Notes under the pieces: generated by a model | The model's database searches: none | The model's input: only the letters and a program-made list of their open reading frames with translations | Told to the model about the DNA's origin: nothing | NCBI GenBank assembly: GCA_025766275.1 | Contig: JAFKAC010000182.1 | Location: 18,613-82,612 of the forward strand | Direction of reading: 5' to 3' | Source of the DNA: Lactarius indigo | Taxonomy: Eukaryota > Basidiomycota > Agaricomycetes > Russulales > Russulaceae | DNA length: 64,000 nt | Shown: positions 48,945 to 61,025 of the stretch, one piece after another | Numbering within the stretch: the first letter of the stretch is position 1 | Layout of the letters: the number at the start of each line of letters is the position of its first letter | Made by a program: the position numbers and the translations under genes

Positions 48945-50210
48945 GGAGCAAAGCGTAGTACAGCGGCTATCGACCGACCCAGCCACCCGTCAGCTCTGGA
49001 GGATCGCATAGATTTACAGCCACCACACAACTGACGTACCTCGTTGTTAAAGATACGACCCCGGATGCCACCGCAGTACTAGTCGCCATAGTATGCATCG
49101 GGGGACCACCGAACGAGTGTGCAAGGGCGTTAGCGTGGAGCACGGAGCGAACGAGGGAGGCAATTTTTCTGTACGTACATGTTCTTTGGGAAGTTCCTCT
49201 CTTCAAGCACGTAGGTAGCGATCGACCTCAGGCACCCCGCCTGTCGTCTTCCCGATACTGCGAACAGTCTAACCTATAGCTCGGTGCTCGTAATCGAGCC
49301 GCGGGAGACACGCGCGTAGGCCGTCTGATAGAGCCTTCTGTAGAATATAAAATGATCCAGGTCGTCCTTGTCGATGTCGTGAACGCGGCCATCCCTCGCC
49401 ATGATGTTGTAAGGTGCAATTGTTGGAAACGGAGAGCTCGGGCACGACCAGAAGCGAACAGGGCATTGAAAACACTCAATGTATGGATCTGTGACGACAT
49501 CTAAGCGGGTCTGGGTGCGACGCGCACATTCTCCGCGCAAGTTCTGTCGCTTGTAGAGGGGTTTCCTCTGATCGGGCCAGCCAAAATAATGAAAACCAGA
49601 CACCAAAGACCACCTGTCCGTTACGTAGGCACGACAACCGCCGTGGCGTACACATCAATCACATCCGCAATAGCAGGTGTATGGTTGCTCTCTGGAGAGG
49701 GAGAGATTGTGGTGGGATCCGAGAACATGGAACTATGCGCAGAAAATGTCGCCGGACGATTGAGAACATGAAAGCACGCAGGTGTGCTGTGCTTGTTAGG
49801 TCCTGGCTCAACACACTATGCGACCTGTGAGTAATTGGTGGAGGGACTAGGCAAAAAAACGCACGTAGCCCAGGTTCTTGGAAAAAAACACCTCAGTGAT
49901 GTTGTCAACGAACAGAGTGTCCGCACTCACGGATACCTACCTCGGCTTCTGTGAACTGCGGTGTGTCAACAATATGAACAACCTCGAGGCCAGAAGGCTC
50001 TTGCTTACTGCAGATCTGTCTCGAGTAGTCCAGAGGTTAAGGTCATGTCGCAGAACAGATCCCGTGGCTGCTCTGGCTATCACGCCCAGTTGTTGTCGAT
50101 GCCAAAATGCGCCGCCCAGATGCCAACGTTCAACGTTCAACATTCAATATCCTAGCGCATGCACGGGTACCCAATGTCGGCACCTTCTGAGCGGGCCGAT
50201 AGCTTGGGCA
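48945..50210 (-). pseudogene. Decayed copy of the CWH43 C-terminal (EEP) domain
   Basis: Parallels the exons of CWH43 at 51213-52620 in order and orientation. Recognisable pieces are [31 protein letters not shown] (near 49280-49400) and GIWAAHFGID near 50120. It has lost the RWCEY-type codons, about 19 bases of the last exon (near 48950), and carries stops and frame changes in the first exon. The homology ends upstream near 50200 at CTTCTGAGCGGGCCGA, which matches 52606-52622. It has no N-terminal membrane part, so it is a partial tandem duplicate that decayed. Confidence 0.8.
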
Positions 50211-50332
50211 AGATTTGTCATCGCTGGTGCTGTACAGTTCTATCACAATCTAACCTTAATTTCGTTTACCACCACTGCTCACGAACCGTCCGTCCAGACA
50301 CAGCGACAAAACACGAACCAGGGCCCGGAGTA

Positions 50333-50664
50333 ATGGTCAGTATTGTCACCACCAAGCTTTCTTGCGGGGGCCCCGCTCAATCCTCTATCAACAGCCGTCC
50401 CAAAAATCCTTCCGAACAAAACGAATCCTCGCCAAGGCCGCCCGTCAGAATCGGTAAGTAGCAACTCTTTCTGTCTGCAGCCGCTGGCCCACTAACGTCG
50501 AGACCATAGGCCCATCCCCAGTGGTTCCGTCTGAAGACGGATACCAAGATCCAGGTGCGTCATCAACAATTAATTACGACGACGAATCGATAGTGCTAAC
50601 ATCTTTGGTGATGCAGTATAACGCCAAGCGCCGTCATTGGAGGCGCACGAAGCTGAACATCTGA
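50333..50664 (+). CDS. RPL39: 60S ribosomal protein eL39
   Basis: A 51-residue protein of the 60S exit-tunnel region. Four exons: ATG alone (50333-50335), 50395-50453 (PSQKSFRTKRILAKAARQNR), 50510-50554 (PIPQWFRLKTDTKIQ) and 50617-50664 (YNAKRRHWRRTKLNI). All junctions are GT-AG and in frame. The length and every block match the family. It lies on the plus strand between the CWH43 pseudogene copy and the 3' end of CWH43; its promoter overlaps the upstream end of the pseudogene copy. Confidence 0.96.
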
Positions 50665-51212
50665 ACACTGCACGTCAAGGACACAGTTTTGTGGAACTCT
50701 TGTAGAGATGCAGATACTGATGGATGCGTGTGTCGCCGATATGTAACCTCCCATATGCCGCCTCCTCCCTTACATGTTTTTTCGCGCCTATACGCATGAC
50801 CGCACTGTATCAATCCCATCCTTCGTGTCAGGGTCTATTAGCAGACATACGCGTTGCGCGATAGCTGTGCCGTAGGAACAGCGAAAAAATGGCAAAAGTC
50901 TACCGGCTACGGTGGAAGCTATTGAGAAAACAATGGGAACCCCAATGCAATCTAGCAACTGTGAGGCCGTGTGAGGCCGTTCCCAATATCAATGAGGGTG
51001 CCGAGCTTTATTCAAGCAAGGGATATAGATATTGGATTACATGCGATACATCATCCCCTATCTCTCTGTTAGCCCGCGGAACAACCCAGTTGCCAGCAGC
51101 CCTGGACTAGGGAAAAGGAGAGACAAATAACAAGAAAGTGCCGCTAAGCCAGAAGTGCCAGACGTCTAGCGCTAGCCGCCAACCGCCTCTTCCCTCTCCC
51201 TTCTTGGCGAGA
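50665..51212. repeat. RPL39 3' region and flank of the CWH43 3' unit
   Basis: Convergent 3' space of RPL39 and CWH43. The part from about 51030 matches 48700-48850, the equivalent flank of the pseudogene copy. Confidence 0.55.
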
Positions 51213-54200
51213 TCAAAGCGCAGGCTCTGGGGGTAATTTGTAGTACAGGGGCTGTCAATTACGGTCACCCGTCAGCTGCCAAGGCCGCATGGATTTAAGC
51301 TCACTACATGAACGTTCTGCTTACCGTGTTAAAGACATGATAGAAATGACCCCGGACGCCACCGGAATGCTCGTCGCCATAGTATGCATCAGGGAACCAC
51401 TGAGAGAGCGTTAGCATAAGACACGGTGTCGGGAACAAGGGAGGCGAGAGGAGGCGACATGTTTTTTCTGTACGTACGTGTTCCTTGGGAAGTTCCTCTT
51501 TCCAAGCACGTAGGTAGCGATCAGCCTCAGCCACCTCGCCTGTCGTCTTCCCGTACCGGGGTATGGCGAACTGCCCGACCTGCAGCTCCGTGTCCGTGAT
51601 CGAGCCACGGGAGATGCGCGCGTAGGCTGTCCGATAGAGCCCGCGGTAGAATATGTACTCGCACCAACGGTCCAGGTCGTCCTTGTCGATGTCGTGAACG
51701 CGGCCATCTCTCACCATGATGTCGTAAGGCGCAGCTGTTGGTAAAACGGGAGTTCGGGCACGACCAGAAGCGAACAGGGACAGGGCACTCACGACGCTCG
51801 GCGTGTGGACTCGTGACGACATATCCAAGGAAGATAAGCGGATCCGGGTACGACGCGGACATGATCCGTGCGAGTTCCGTCGCCTGTAGCTCTCGGTCGA
51901 GAGGGGTCTCCTCTTTGATCTGGTCAGCCAAAATAATGGGTGTCAGATGCCGAGGATCTCCTACCCTGTCCGTTATGCGCGACAATCACTGTGACGTTCA
52001 TCCCATACACGTCGATCACGGCCTCGATGGCCGGTGCAAGTTCGCCCTCTGGAGAGGGCAAGAGATGGTGATGGGACTTGAGAATAGGGAACTATATAAC
52101 GGAAAATGTCAATACGAAGGGTGATTGTGAGAGACGACAGACCTTTGATAAGAGCACGCAGCCCCAGGTGTGCTTGTTGGGTCCTGGCCCAATGTCAACA
52201 TACTATGTGGCATGTGAGTAGTCGGTGGAGGAAGACTCTACTGAAAGACGCACGTAGCCCAGGTCTTCCACCGCCACACGTGTACTTGGAAGAAAAACAT
52301 GTCAGTGACGTCGTCAGTGAAGAGATTGCTCGCGCTCACAGATCCCTGCTTCCGAATACTGGCCTCTGTACACGGCGTCATCAACATTATGAGCCAGTTG
52401 AAAGAAAACGGCCCTCGCTTACGTGCAGATCTGTCTCGAGCAGACCAACAACGTCAAGGTCCATGTCACGGAACAAGTCCCGCATGCCGTGCTGACTGTC
52501 ACGCCCTGCATTATCGATGCCAAAGTGCACCGCCCAAATGCCAGCATTCAATATCCTGGCGCGTGCATGCGCCGGCGCGGGAACTGGTGTTGGCGGCGCA
52601 GACCTTCTGAGCGGGCCGACGAGCGCAGCAACCGCAATAAGAGCCAGGGAAGCGCGAATGTATCGACGAGCTAGTGGTGGGACGGGCCGAAGCGGTGTGG
52701 TCGAAGGGACTGAAAGAGTACGCCAGCTGAAAGAAGGTGCGAGGAGGGCGAGCTGTGCGGTTAATACCCTACCGGCGGCGGGAGCATCCAGGATCAGAGG
52801 AGAGAGAGGGCTGAAGGAGGTTCAGTTTACTTACAAGTCTGTGCGCTCGCGGAAGCTCCATGCACCTGGGACGAAAGCATATGCAACGGTGAACGTGCCG
52901 ACGAACAAAAACACCGTCCAGACTGCCCACGCCAATCCAAACACGCGGCCAGCGCCACGCGCCCGCGCGGCAGCACCTGCATTCTGGAGCACCGAAGGTG
53001 CGATGACCGTGAGGAATGCGGCATGCGCAAGACCACCAGTATAACCGATCCATCCGGTGCGCGTGTGCAATAGGTATGTCGAAAGCACACCAGTCGCAAA
53101 GGTGAGTGGATGAGTGGGGATCTTCTGGAGTCCACTGGGAGTGCACGATCCAGTCGCTGGGGACGAGGGCGAGAGGGCGAGTGCTAGCAAGGCCGCGAGA
53201 ACTTGCACGAGGAGTGTGAGCGGCGCATGGACATGTGGGTGGGGGCCGACAGTTGGGAATCCGGACCAGGACCAAGCAAGGAGGGTGCTGGGATCTGACA
53301 GTCGCTCGTGGAGCGAGCACATCAGGGCGCCAAGGGCGATTGACGAGAATATCCACGGCTCCCTGGAAGTAGGGTTGGGCGCATTGTCAGCCTTGGAAGA
53401 CTTGGTGGAATGCCGGGAAGTTGTCGAGGGCGTCGGCGCCAGGGAAGCAGGGAATATAGATTCGGGACGCGTCGCAAATTCAATCAGCGCAAAGAAGCCG
53501 AGAATGAGAACTGGGATGTGCCGACCGCCCGAGGCGATGTCCACGATCAGCCAGGCTGAAGGATGTACGAGTAAGTGTTAAGTTGACAGATAGTCATAAT
53601 GGTCAGTCACCGTTCTTAGGGAGCACATAAAAGACACCGCGTACCTGGGTTGTTTCCGTGGTTCAAGTGCTTTGACAGAGATGAAAGGATAAACCCGAGG
53701 ACAAACACTATGATTCCGACACAAAAAGGTATCACTATACCATGTTTCTTGGATGGAAGGACACCACCTACAGGCAGAATGATATCCATTCCCCGCGTCT
53801 GCCTGCCACTCCGCGGCCCAACGAATTCCCGTGCAGAAGACGCCAAATATAGCAGCCCCAAGACGGATCCACATGTTCTCTACCCACCAAAGCCCAATGC
53901 CAATGACACCCGCGGCACCGGCCAATGCAGTGCGGCCGCCACGGGAATTAGCAAATGAGTGAACGGGCGTAAAGCCGAGAAGGAGAGGAGAGAGCGTGGC
54001 GAGCGTAGAGAATTCTGGGCCGGCAAGGGCAAGCTTCCAGATAGAGAAGTAAAACAGGGTGACAGTCAGTCCCGTGAGTTGGGTCCAAGCCTGATAGGCT
54101 GGTGGCGAGATAACAGCGTGATCAGTTTTTGTGGAAGTAGCGTAATGTAAGGGCGCACCGAAATACAGGTCTGACACAAAGCTGAGCAGTGGACGGTAGG

Positions 54201-55551
54201 GGACGAAAAGGTCAATAACCCAAAATGGTTGCACTTTTGGACGAGCTTCTACGCGATTGTGCGCCTCAGGGGATTTCTCAACGGGCTGTACACTGGATAC
54301 ACCAGGGTCACTCGGTTCTCTCACTGAGTCTTGATTTCTCACTCTGAACTCAGCAAGTCCAACCGGGTGGCGAAGAGCATACATGAGCGTTTTATATCAA
54401 GCAAGACGGCGGAGTAAATTATACATTTCATCTTGGCCCGCTGTATCTTGCACGGTTCTAATGTTTGTCGTGAGGGCGACGGATGCCTGCTTGTAGTGGA
54501 CATGTGAGAACAGCGTGAAAGGTGGCTCTGATGAATGGTGCTCGCCTCCATTCCACTTTCTCCTAGATCTATAGTTGCCACAGAGTCGTATAGGATGTCG
54601 AGTATTATGAGCGACCACTCAAAGAAAGCATAGCGAGTATATGCTAGTTGCCCGGGGATGAACACGGACTCGCTTCAAAGTTGAATATTGCGGGAAAACG
54701 TACCTCCTGGAACGCGATGGACTTTGTGTTGTACAAAAAAGTATATCATAGGGAGGAGAGAGAACCAAAACCTGGAAATCCAACAAACGTCCACCATCGA
54801 GAAACTGTCAACAGAAAGACGATTGCTTACAGGGAAGCAACTCTGATTCTGACGTGACGACGACGTTCTCAGTGCGTGCGAGTGACCCGGGATTGCTAGC
54901 ACATACCTTTGACTTCGTGCTCGTCCTTTCGAGAGTCGAATATTACCAATCATCCAAGGCAAATTGAGCACGATATACAGGATCATGAGGACGTCATGAA
55001 CGTCGTGGTCGTCGCTGGACGTTATGTAGACCCAGCCTCCGCACGTAAGGGTTCGCAGTACGCCAACCACGGCCAAGAAGCCAGGAAGGGCAGACAAAGG
55101 GAACGCTTGACGATTGAGTAGATAACCAAAAGCAATGAGAGCAAAGCGAGGACCTAAGAAAAGTGTCATGACACCTTTTGGCTAGCAGAAGGCATTCTTT
55201 AGGTCACCAGAATTGATTGCTATGAGCAACTGGAAGATGTTCCGTTCTGGGTACCAGTCACCTATGCTGCATGCAGTTTAGCAATGAAATCCTTGAGGGA
55301 ACACCAGGAGAGCACAGTGGGAAACCGCAACCAGAAGACGCTAGACCAGGAACACGAACAAGCACTTACGTTGCAGACACGCTGGGAAACCATTCTTCAG
55401 GCCAACCTGCGACGCCATTCTTCACGATTTTCTTATAATGCAGGGCGCATCCTATAACGAGAGCAGAGAAGAAGGCGGCGCCGGAGAGTAGGGTGTGGTA
55501 TTTTGCAAGGCTTGAACCTCGAATAGACAACGAGACAATACGGGTTGACAT
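51213..55551 (-). CDS. CWH43: CWH43, GPI-anchor lipid remodelling protein (PGAP2-like membrane part fused to EEP domain)
   Basis: Replaces the GPI lipid with ceramide in the ER/Golgi. About 15 exons from ATG 55551. The N-terminal multi-span part: [80 protein letters not shown]. Middle: [17 protein letters not shown] region, [33 protein letters not shown]-terminal endonuclease/exonuclease/phosphatase domain: [118 protein letters not shown] and a last exon [12 protein letters not shown], stop 51213-51215. One intron (at about 53770) is only 37 nt. Divergent from the CobW gene, 102 bp apart. Confidence 0.9.
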
Positions 55552-55653
55552 TTACATACAAGCCAGGTCGAGTGTGCTGTACCACAGCCCGCGCCACGCC
55601 TTTGAACGAACGTCGTCCACGGCTCAGACCGGGCCGTCGCTCGACCATCTCGA

Positions 55654-57028
55654 ATGGCAATCCCGGTCACAGTGTTTACAGGCTTTCTCGGCGCAGGCAA
55701 GACCTCAATCATCTTGTCCTTGCTGCCACAGCTGCCCAAAGACTACCGCGTTGTTCTCCTCAAGAATGAGTTTGGCGAGATAGAAGGTTGTGTCGCATTC
55801 TCGCTGCATCGTCGGGCTCTCGGCTGATATTACTCCGAAGTCGACAGTCAATTAGCAAAGCAGAGCAATTTGACCGCCGTGAGCGAGATCTTGAACGGGT
55901 GCATGTGAGGGCCCCTCTCTCGTGACGTTCTCGACTTACTCACCCGAAGGGCCAAGGTGCTGCGTGCTCATCGGTCAAATGAAGTCCGCACTTCTGGAGA
56001 TCCTAGGTGCCCCACCGAGCATCCGATCTCCCTCGTCGACGCCCCTCTGAGACTCCAGCGCAGAAAAGTTCCACCCAGACCGAATCATCATCGAGTCTTC
56101 GTAAGTTGCCCACTGGTCCACGCAATCTGCCACGGCCGCTCACTCGCGCATAGCGGTTCCGCCTTTCCTGCCACGCTCGCGTTCCAGATCCGCGAACTCG
56201 AGCGCGAGACAGCGCGTGCCCTCGCGCTCGATGCGATCGTCACCGTCATCGACGCCGAGAATTTCGCGGGCTACGAAGACACGAGCGTCACTGCGCGCAT
56301 GCAAGCACAATACACCGACGTGCTACTCATCGTCAGTTGCTTCCCCCCTCCCGCCGTACATCTCCGCTGACCGCGCCCCCAAACAGAACAAATGGGAACA
56401 CGTCCCCGAGCGCGCGCTCGACGACGTCCTCGAACATCTCAACACGCTGAACGAGCTCACACCCAAGATACGCTGCACAGGCAGGTCCGTCGACCCCGCG
56501 CTCATATTCGGCATCGACTCGAAGCTCTTCCGCGACGATGGCCCGCCCCCGCCCGGGACGACGATGCCGAATGAGGGCGTCGTCGCGCAGCATCACGACG
56601 AGGTCGAGACCGTCACCCTGCTCCGCGATGCGCCTGCACTTGCTACGCACGTACACACGGATGCATGCAACCACACCCACCCGCACCCACAGAATCCCAC
56701 CGCGATACCCCGCGACGCAGACGCACCTCTGCCGCGCCTCGACGAGCCAGCGCTGTCCGCTGCGCTCGGTCAGCTCTCGAAAGAGAGTGTATACAGGGTG
56801 AAGGGCTTCATCCGTTTCAGCACCGCCCGTCCTCGTGCCGCCGAAGGAGAGGAGGGGCAGCAGATCCTGAACTGGGCTTTCGGGCGCTGGGAGCTCGTTC
56901 GCGTACCTGATTCATCTCTTGAGGAGAACGGTGAGTTCGTGCGGTTGACGGTGATGGGAGAACGGGGGGAGGTTAGGCGATATGCCAAGAAGCTTGCAGA
57001 GGCTCTCGGGGCAGAAGTAGTCGCCTAA
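55654..57028 (+). CDS. CobW/COG0523-family GTPase (metal chaperone)
   Basis: G3E P-loop GTPase, likely zinc chaperone. Six exons from ATG 55654, about 385 residues: VTVFTGFLGAGKTS (Walker A), LLKNEFGEIE, VDSQLAKQSNLTAVSEILNG, the metal site GCMCCVLIGQM (CXCC, spanning an intron), PDRIIIESSGSAFPATLAF, VIDAENFAGYED, NKWEHVPE in the base-recognition position, a His-rich loop THVHTDACNHTHPHP, SKESVYRVKGFIRF and FGRWELVRV. All introns close. The His-rich loop and CXCC support metal binding; the metal is not determined. Confidence 0.9.
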
Positions 57029-57452
57029 GGAACTAGCGAGTCCCGTTTGTCGGGTCAGATTCACCCACTTAAAAATAATCACAGCAACAAGAGCGACAGA
57101 TCGATTTATAGTGCATATCGTAGTTACAGCAAGCAGTTAGGAGACATCGGATTCGAATAAAGAAGGAACAAAAACACGGGGTCAATCAAGAGAGGAAAAG
57201 GAGCATATGGTGACGCCCGATAACGGAAATACGGGAGCAGACAGGCAAAACGCATCCAAAACGACGGTTTAGCCGATATGGTAGTAACACAGACGCAGAG
57301 AGATCGGGAGAGAGAGAGAGAGAAAGGAAGGAAAAGAGTCTTATCGAACAACAAAATACCACCAACATCTGCCCTTCTCTCAAAGAAGGGTATCGACAAG
57401 AATTAGGTACGCATGTATTGCGCAAGAAAGCGGGGCTTGTTTAGGAGCGTGG
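57029..57452. other. Convergent intergenic region, 424 bp
   Basis: Holds both 3' UTRs. An AG repeat (GAGAGAGAGAGAG) lies near 57311-57325. No gene is seen. Confidence 0.6.
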
Positions 57453-60400
57453 TTATGGGCCCATCACGTACCCCCGCAGCGTAGCGCGCTGATCTGGCAC
57501 CCACATCGCATTGGGAACTGACACCCCAACGTCCTTCTCCTCGAGCATGTAGTTCTCCAGCCCACTCGGCGCCCCACTGCCCAGCTGCCGCTGCCGCCTG
57601 CGCAAGGAGTTGCGTATAATTGCTCCCGCTTCCCGTTCCCGTTGCCTGTAGCAGCTGCCGCCGCAACTGCATTGGCCGAGCCGGAGGGTGGGACCGCGCC
57701 TCCATTGCGACCGTCAACATGAGGGCCCTCCGGGTAGAACGGATAGAACAAATTTGACGGGACCTCAGCCAGCTTCGTCTCCACGGGACCGTTCGAGCCG
57801 CCGCCACCGCCGCCGCCGTTGCTCGGTCCAGGGACGAGGATTCGCGAAGATGGGGGCGCAGCGGGCCCGATGGGCGGGGAACCGGGGAAGGAAGGCGTGC
57901 CCGGAGCACCATGTGCATAACCGATATTCGTGTTGGTGAGCGACGGCGTCGATGCCGCAGTGTGCGTCGTCAACGGGGAGCCAGTGCCCTCGAGGTCCCA
58001 GTCGAGCTCGGGCATAAGCACTGGGTGAGACGATGGGCCAACTTGGCGTAGGTTCACTTCGAGGACTTTCTCGGCGAGAGTGGCGATCAGGGGGTGACTA
58101 CCATTCGTCTCTTTGCGCTCCCAGCGCCAGCGGAAGGACGGGAGCATGTCGAGTGCCATCCAAACATCCTCGAGCGCGACTTGGCGAGTGAGCGAGTCGC
58201 AACGCGACATGTGCCCGAAAAGGATGACCATCGCAGCGATGTGCAGGGGAATGGGCGAGACGAAGAAAGAGATGTCAGGGAACCGGAGCAACTGATTATG
58301 GACGACAATGATGTTGTGCGAAACCACGATTGCTACGAATCGTTAGTTATTGAGGGAAGGCATCCTCAAGACGGATTCGCTCACCATCCAGGAGTGCCTT
58401 GTGCCTTTGCGGGAAGTCAAGCTCCTTGTTCGAGAAGAGAGCTCGGAGTAGCAAGATTCTTGCGATCCCAATTTTCAGGAGCGTCAAACCTTCGTCCTCC
58501 GTGATCCCCTGCACGAGTTTCGTCTTTTCTTCCAACCCCCAGTCTGCTGTCCCGCCAAAATACGGCTTGTACTTCTCTGGAAGATGGCGGCGGAACTCAA
58601 CCATACTCTTCACGATCCTCGTCGCATGGCGCATGATCGCATCCCCACTCTGCCCGTGTGGACTGTATAGCGAATTGATGATATCTGCCTGGATTTCGGC
58701 GATAGGGTGGCTGAGCAGGAAGTGTTCGCTCAGGTCGGGCCGCGTGGACTTGGGTCGCACTGGATGGGGCGTATTCGTGTCGTATGGCGCAATAGCAAGT
58801 GGGCGTCCGAGTAGAAGAGACGTGCCGCGGTCGTGTACGAGCACGATTCCCCAGAGACGGATGCGAAGCTGGCACTCCGACTCGTCGAAGATGGTTTGTA
58901 TGGTCGGATCGTGGTTGAGCCCAAGCTCAATGCCAAGTCGCACCATGCTTCCAACAAGGCGCCAAAGCGTACGACCTTGACGCTAAACGATCAGACCAAA
59001 TTAGAAACCTACGAGGTGACTGCTAACCGGGTCTGCGCACCTCGGTATACAAGTACCAGTGCAGAAGAATGAGTGCCTGCAAGCTGCAGATCGTGACACG
59101 AAGCTCGGGTTTGATGGAGAGGGCACGCTGGAAGAAGTCCTCGTGATCAGGCCAGTCAGGTGGCATGAGGGTCTTGACGTTGACGTTGGCCAAAGAGGGA
59201 GTTCCACCAGCGGTAGCCTTGTTTTTAGCTTCTCTATCAAGTCCATACGCGCGGTGGTTGAGCTCGGAAAGGGTGCCGAGGGCAAATATGAGATAGACAG
59301 AGCACAGGAAGCCCGGATCGTGTTGCTGCGACTCGCCTGCGTAAAGCTGAGCAAGGGTCACCTCGAATTCATGGCGTAAAAAGACAGGCCGATGGAAGTT
59401 GAGGCGTTCAAAGTAGATGTGCACGATGTGTTGCACCATATCGCGGTCTTTCGGCAAGAAGGCCGAAAATGTGTGCGTAGGACCAGGAGCGCTTGGTGAC
59501 GAGGCGACACTGTCGCGGCGCATGGGGACGAGCACCCATTTGTTAGCATCATGCGGGAAAGCCGACTCGGCCGCTATGCTGTCACGTCCTGATATGAGGC
59601 CATGCGAACCAACTGCGATATCCTCCTTGTCGAGAGGCTGGGGTCCGAGCTTGAGATCTTGGACGATATCTGGAGCAACACCGAAGCTCTTCGCGAGCGC
59701 CTAGCGTAAAGGTTAATAGGGTGACGAGATCGACGCTACACGCCAAGGGACATACCCGAGGATTCGACATGTCATGGAAACCAGGATCCCCTCCCTTGAT
59801 GTCCGGTACGGGTCCATTAGAAGACATAGGACGGGGCACGGACTGAGCGGGAGGAAGATGTTGCGATGGAATGGGCTGCGGGGGATGCTGGAACATTGGG
59901 TGCAAGTGAGGATTGTAACCCGGGTGAGGTTGCATATGTGGAGGAGGGGGATAAGGAGCTCCATTTGGAGGAGCGGGATAATATGGAGGCATGGGAGGAT
60001 AACCAGGTGGAATCATGTGTGGTCCCGGAGGAACATAGGGATAACCTTTGGGAGGGGAGCTGCCGCCTACAGTCGATGAAATGTGAGGGTAAGAAGCTCA
60101 AGAAGGAGAAGGACGACATACCAGGACCTGGGGTAAACTGGAAGGAGGCGGAAATAGGAGGTACAGTTGTCTCGACTTCGACACCCTCACGAACGAGTAT
60201 CTCTTCCAGGTTCTCCAAATCAAAGCCAGGAATACGACGTTTGAGAATGGCATCGCACTGGGCGAGTTTCTGTTCGAGGTGTTCGGTGTGACCGCGAAGA
60301 GTGAGGGTCTGGCGGTGCCTGTCCTCCTGGTGACAGGGAGTGCCGGCGGTTGCGCAAGCGGTGCATCGTGGGTGTTTAGAATCGCACTGTAGAGAGACGG

Positions 60401-60775
60401 TGAGAATGCGAGCGAGCGAGGACGAGTGGGAGAGCTAGGGAATTGCCGGCGGTGTTGACCGACGGGACTTGCCACGACGTGCGCATGGGAGGAAAGAATT
60501 ACGGCTGATGCCTGAGTACTCACCTTTATCTTCTTACTTCTACAGCGGGCGCACGCCTCGTGCGAGCGACGGAGGCGACGTGGTTCGGCAGGAGTCGATG
60601 GTTCGCCGTTTTCAGCCTTCTTACGTTTTCTGCCTGGTGGGGGAGGGGGCTGAGACTGAGCTTGTGGCTGCTGTGGATCGATGTGAGGCTGCTGTTGATC
60701 CATTTGCTGGATGGGATTCTGGGCTTCAGACGAACGGATGTCGAGTTGGGGGTGTGGTGGTAGAACGTGTGTCAT
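57453..60775 (-). CDS. Zn2Cys6 fungal transcription factor, C-terminus with two frame breaks
   Basis: Nuclear regulator, about 950 residues. From ATG 60775: Gln/Pro-rich, GRKRKKAENGE, then the binuclear cluster CARCRSKKIKC (intron after the second Lys), DSKHPRCTACATAGTPC (six Cys, spacing 2-6-6-2-6) and a linker coiled coil. A Pro/Tyr-rich segment follows, then the fungal-specific domain: VHIYFERLNFHRPVFLRHEF, FALGTLSELNHRAY, LRVTICSLQALILLHWYLY, TLWRLVGSMVRLGIELGLN, LRIRLWGIVLVHDRGTSLLL. The end reads in three frames: to GNGNG, then SNYTQLLAQAAAAAGQWG, then ENYMLEEKDVGVSVPNAMW and a stop at 57453-57455. Extra single bases in the runs near 57562 and 57635 would explain this. Confidence 0.88.
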
Positions 60776-61025
60776 CGCGATAGGCTCGACACCTCCCTCG
60801 TCGTTTTGGCTCGCTCAAGCGCATTCATTCCCTTAATTTCCTCTCTTTCTCACGCTCCCTTGTCAACATCAACATCATCATCAACATCGTTTGTGTTAAA
60901 AAAACCACTTGCGTGTCCTTTCTAAATACGAGACTGTTCAATTATATATATATAAATTATTCATCGCCATCATAAGGGGCAAAGAAAAGAAAAAGGGGAC
61001 ATGACCGTATTGGGCATTTCTCACC

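Noticed and set aside
48945..50210. Transposable element or independent phosphatase gene
   Set aside because: The order of blocks follows CWH43 exons and the flank is shared too, so it is a local duplicate; no terminal repeats or transposase are seen.
57464..58327. Separate small gene on the minus strand
   Set aside because: It is an exon of the Zn2Cys6 regulator; homologous blocks continue across the intron at about 58330.
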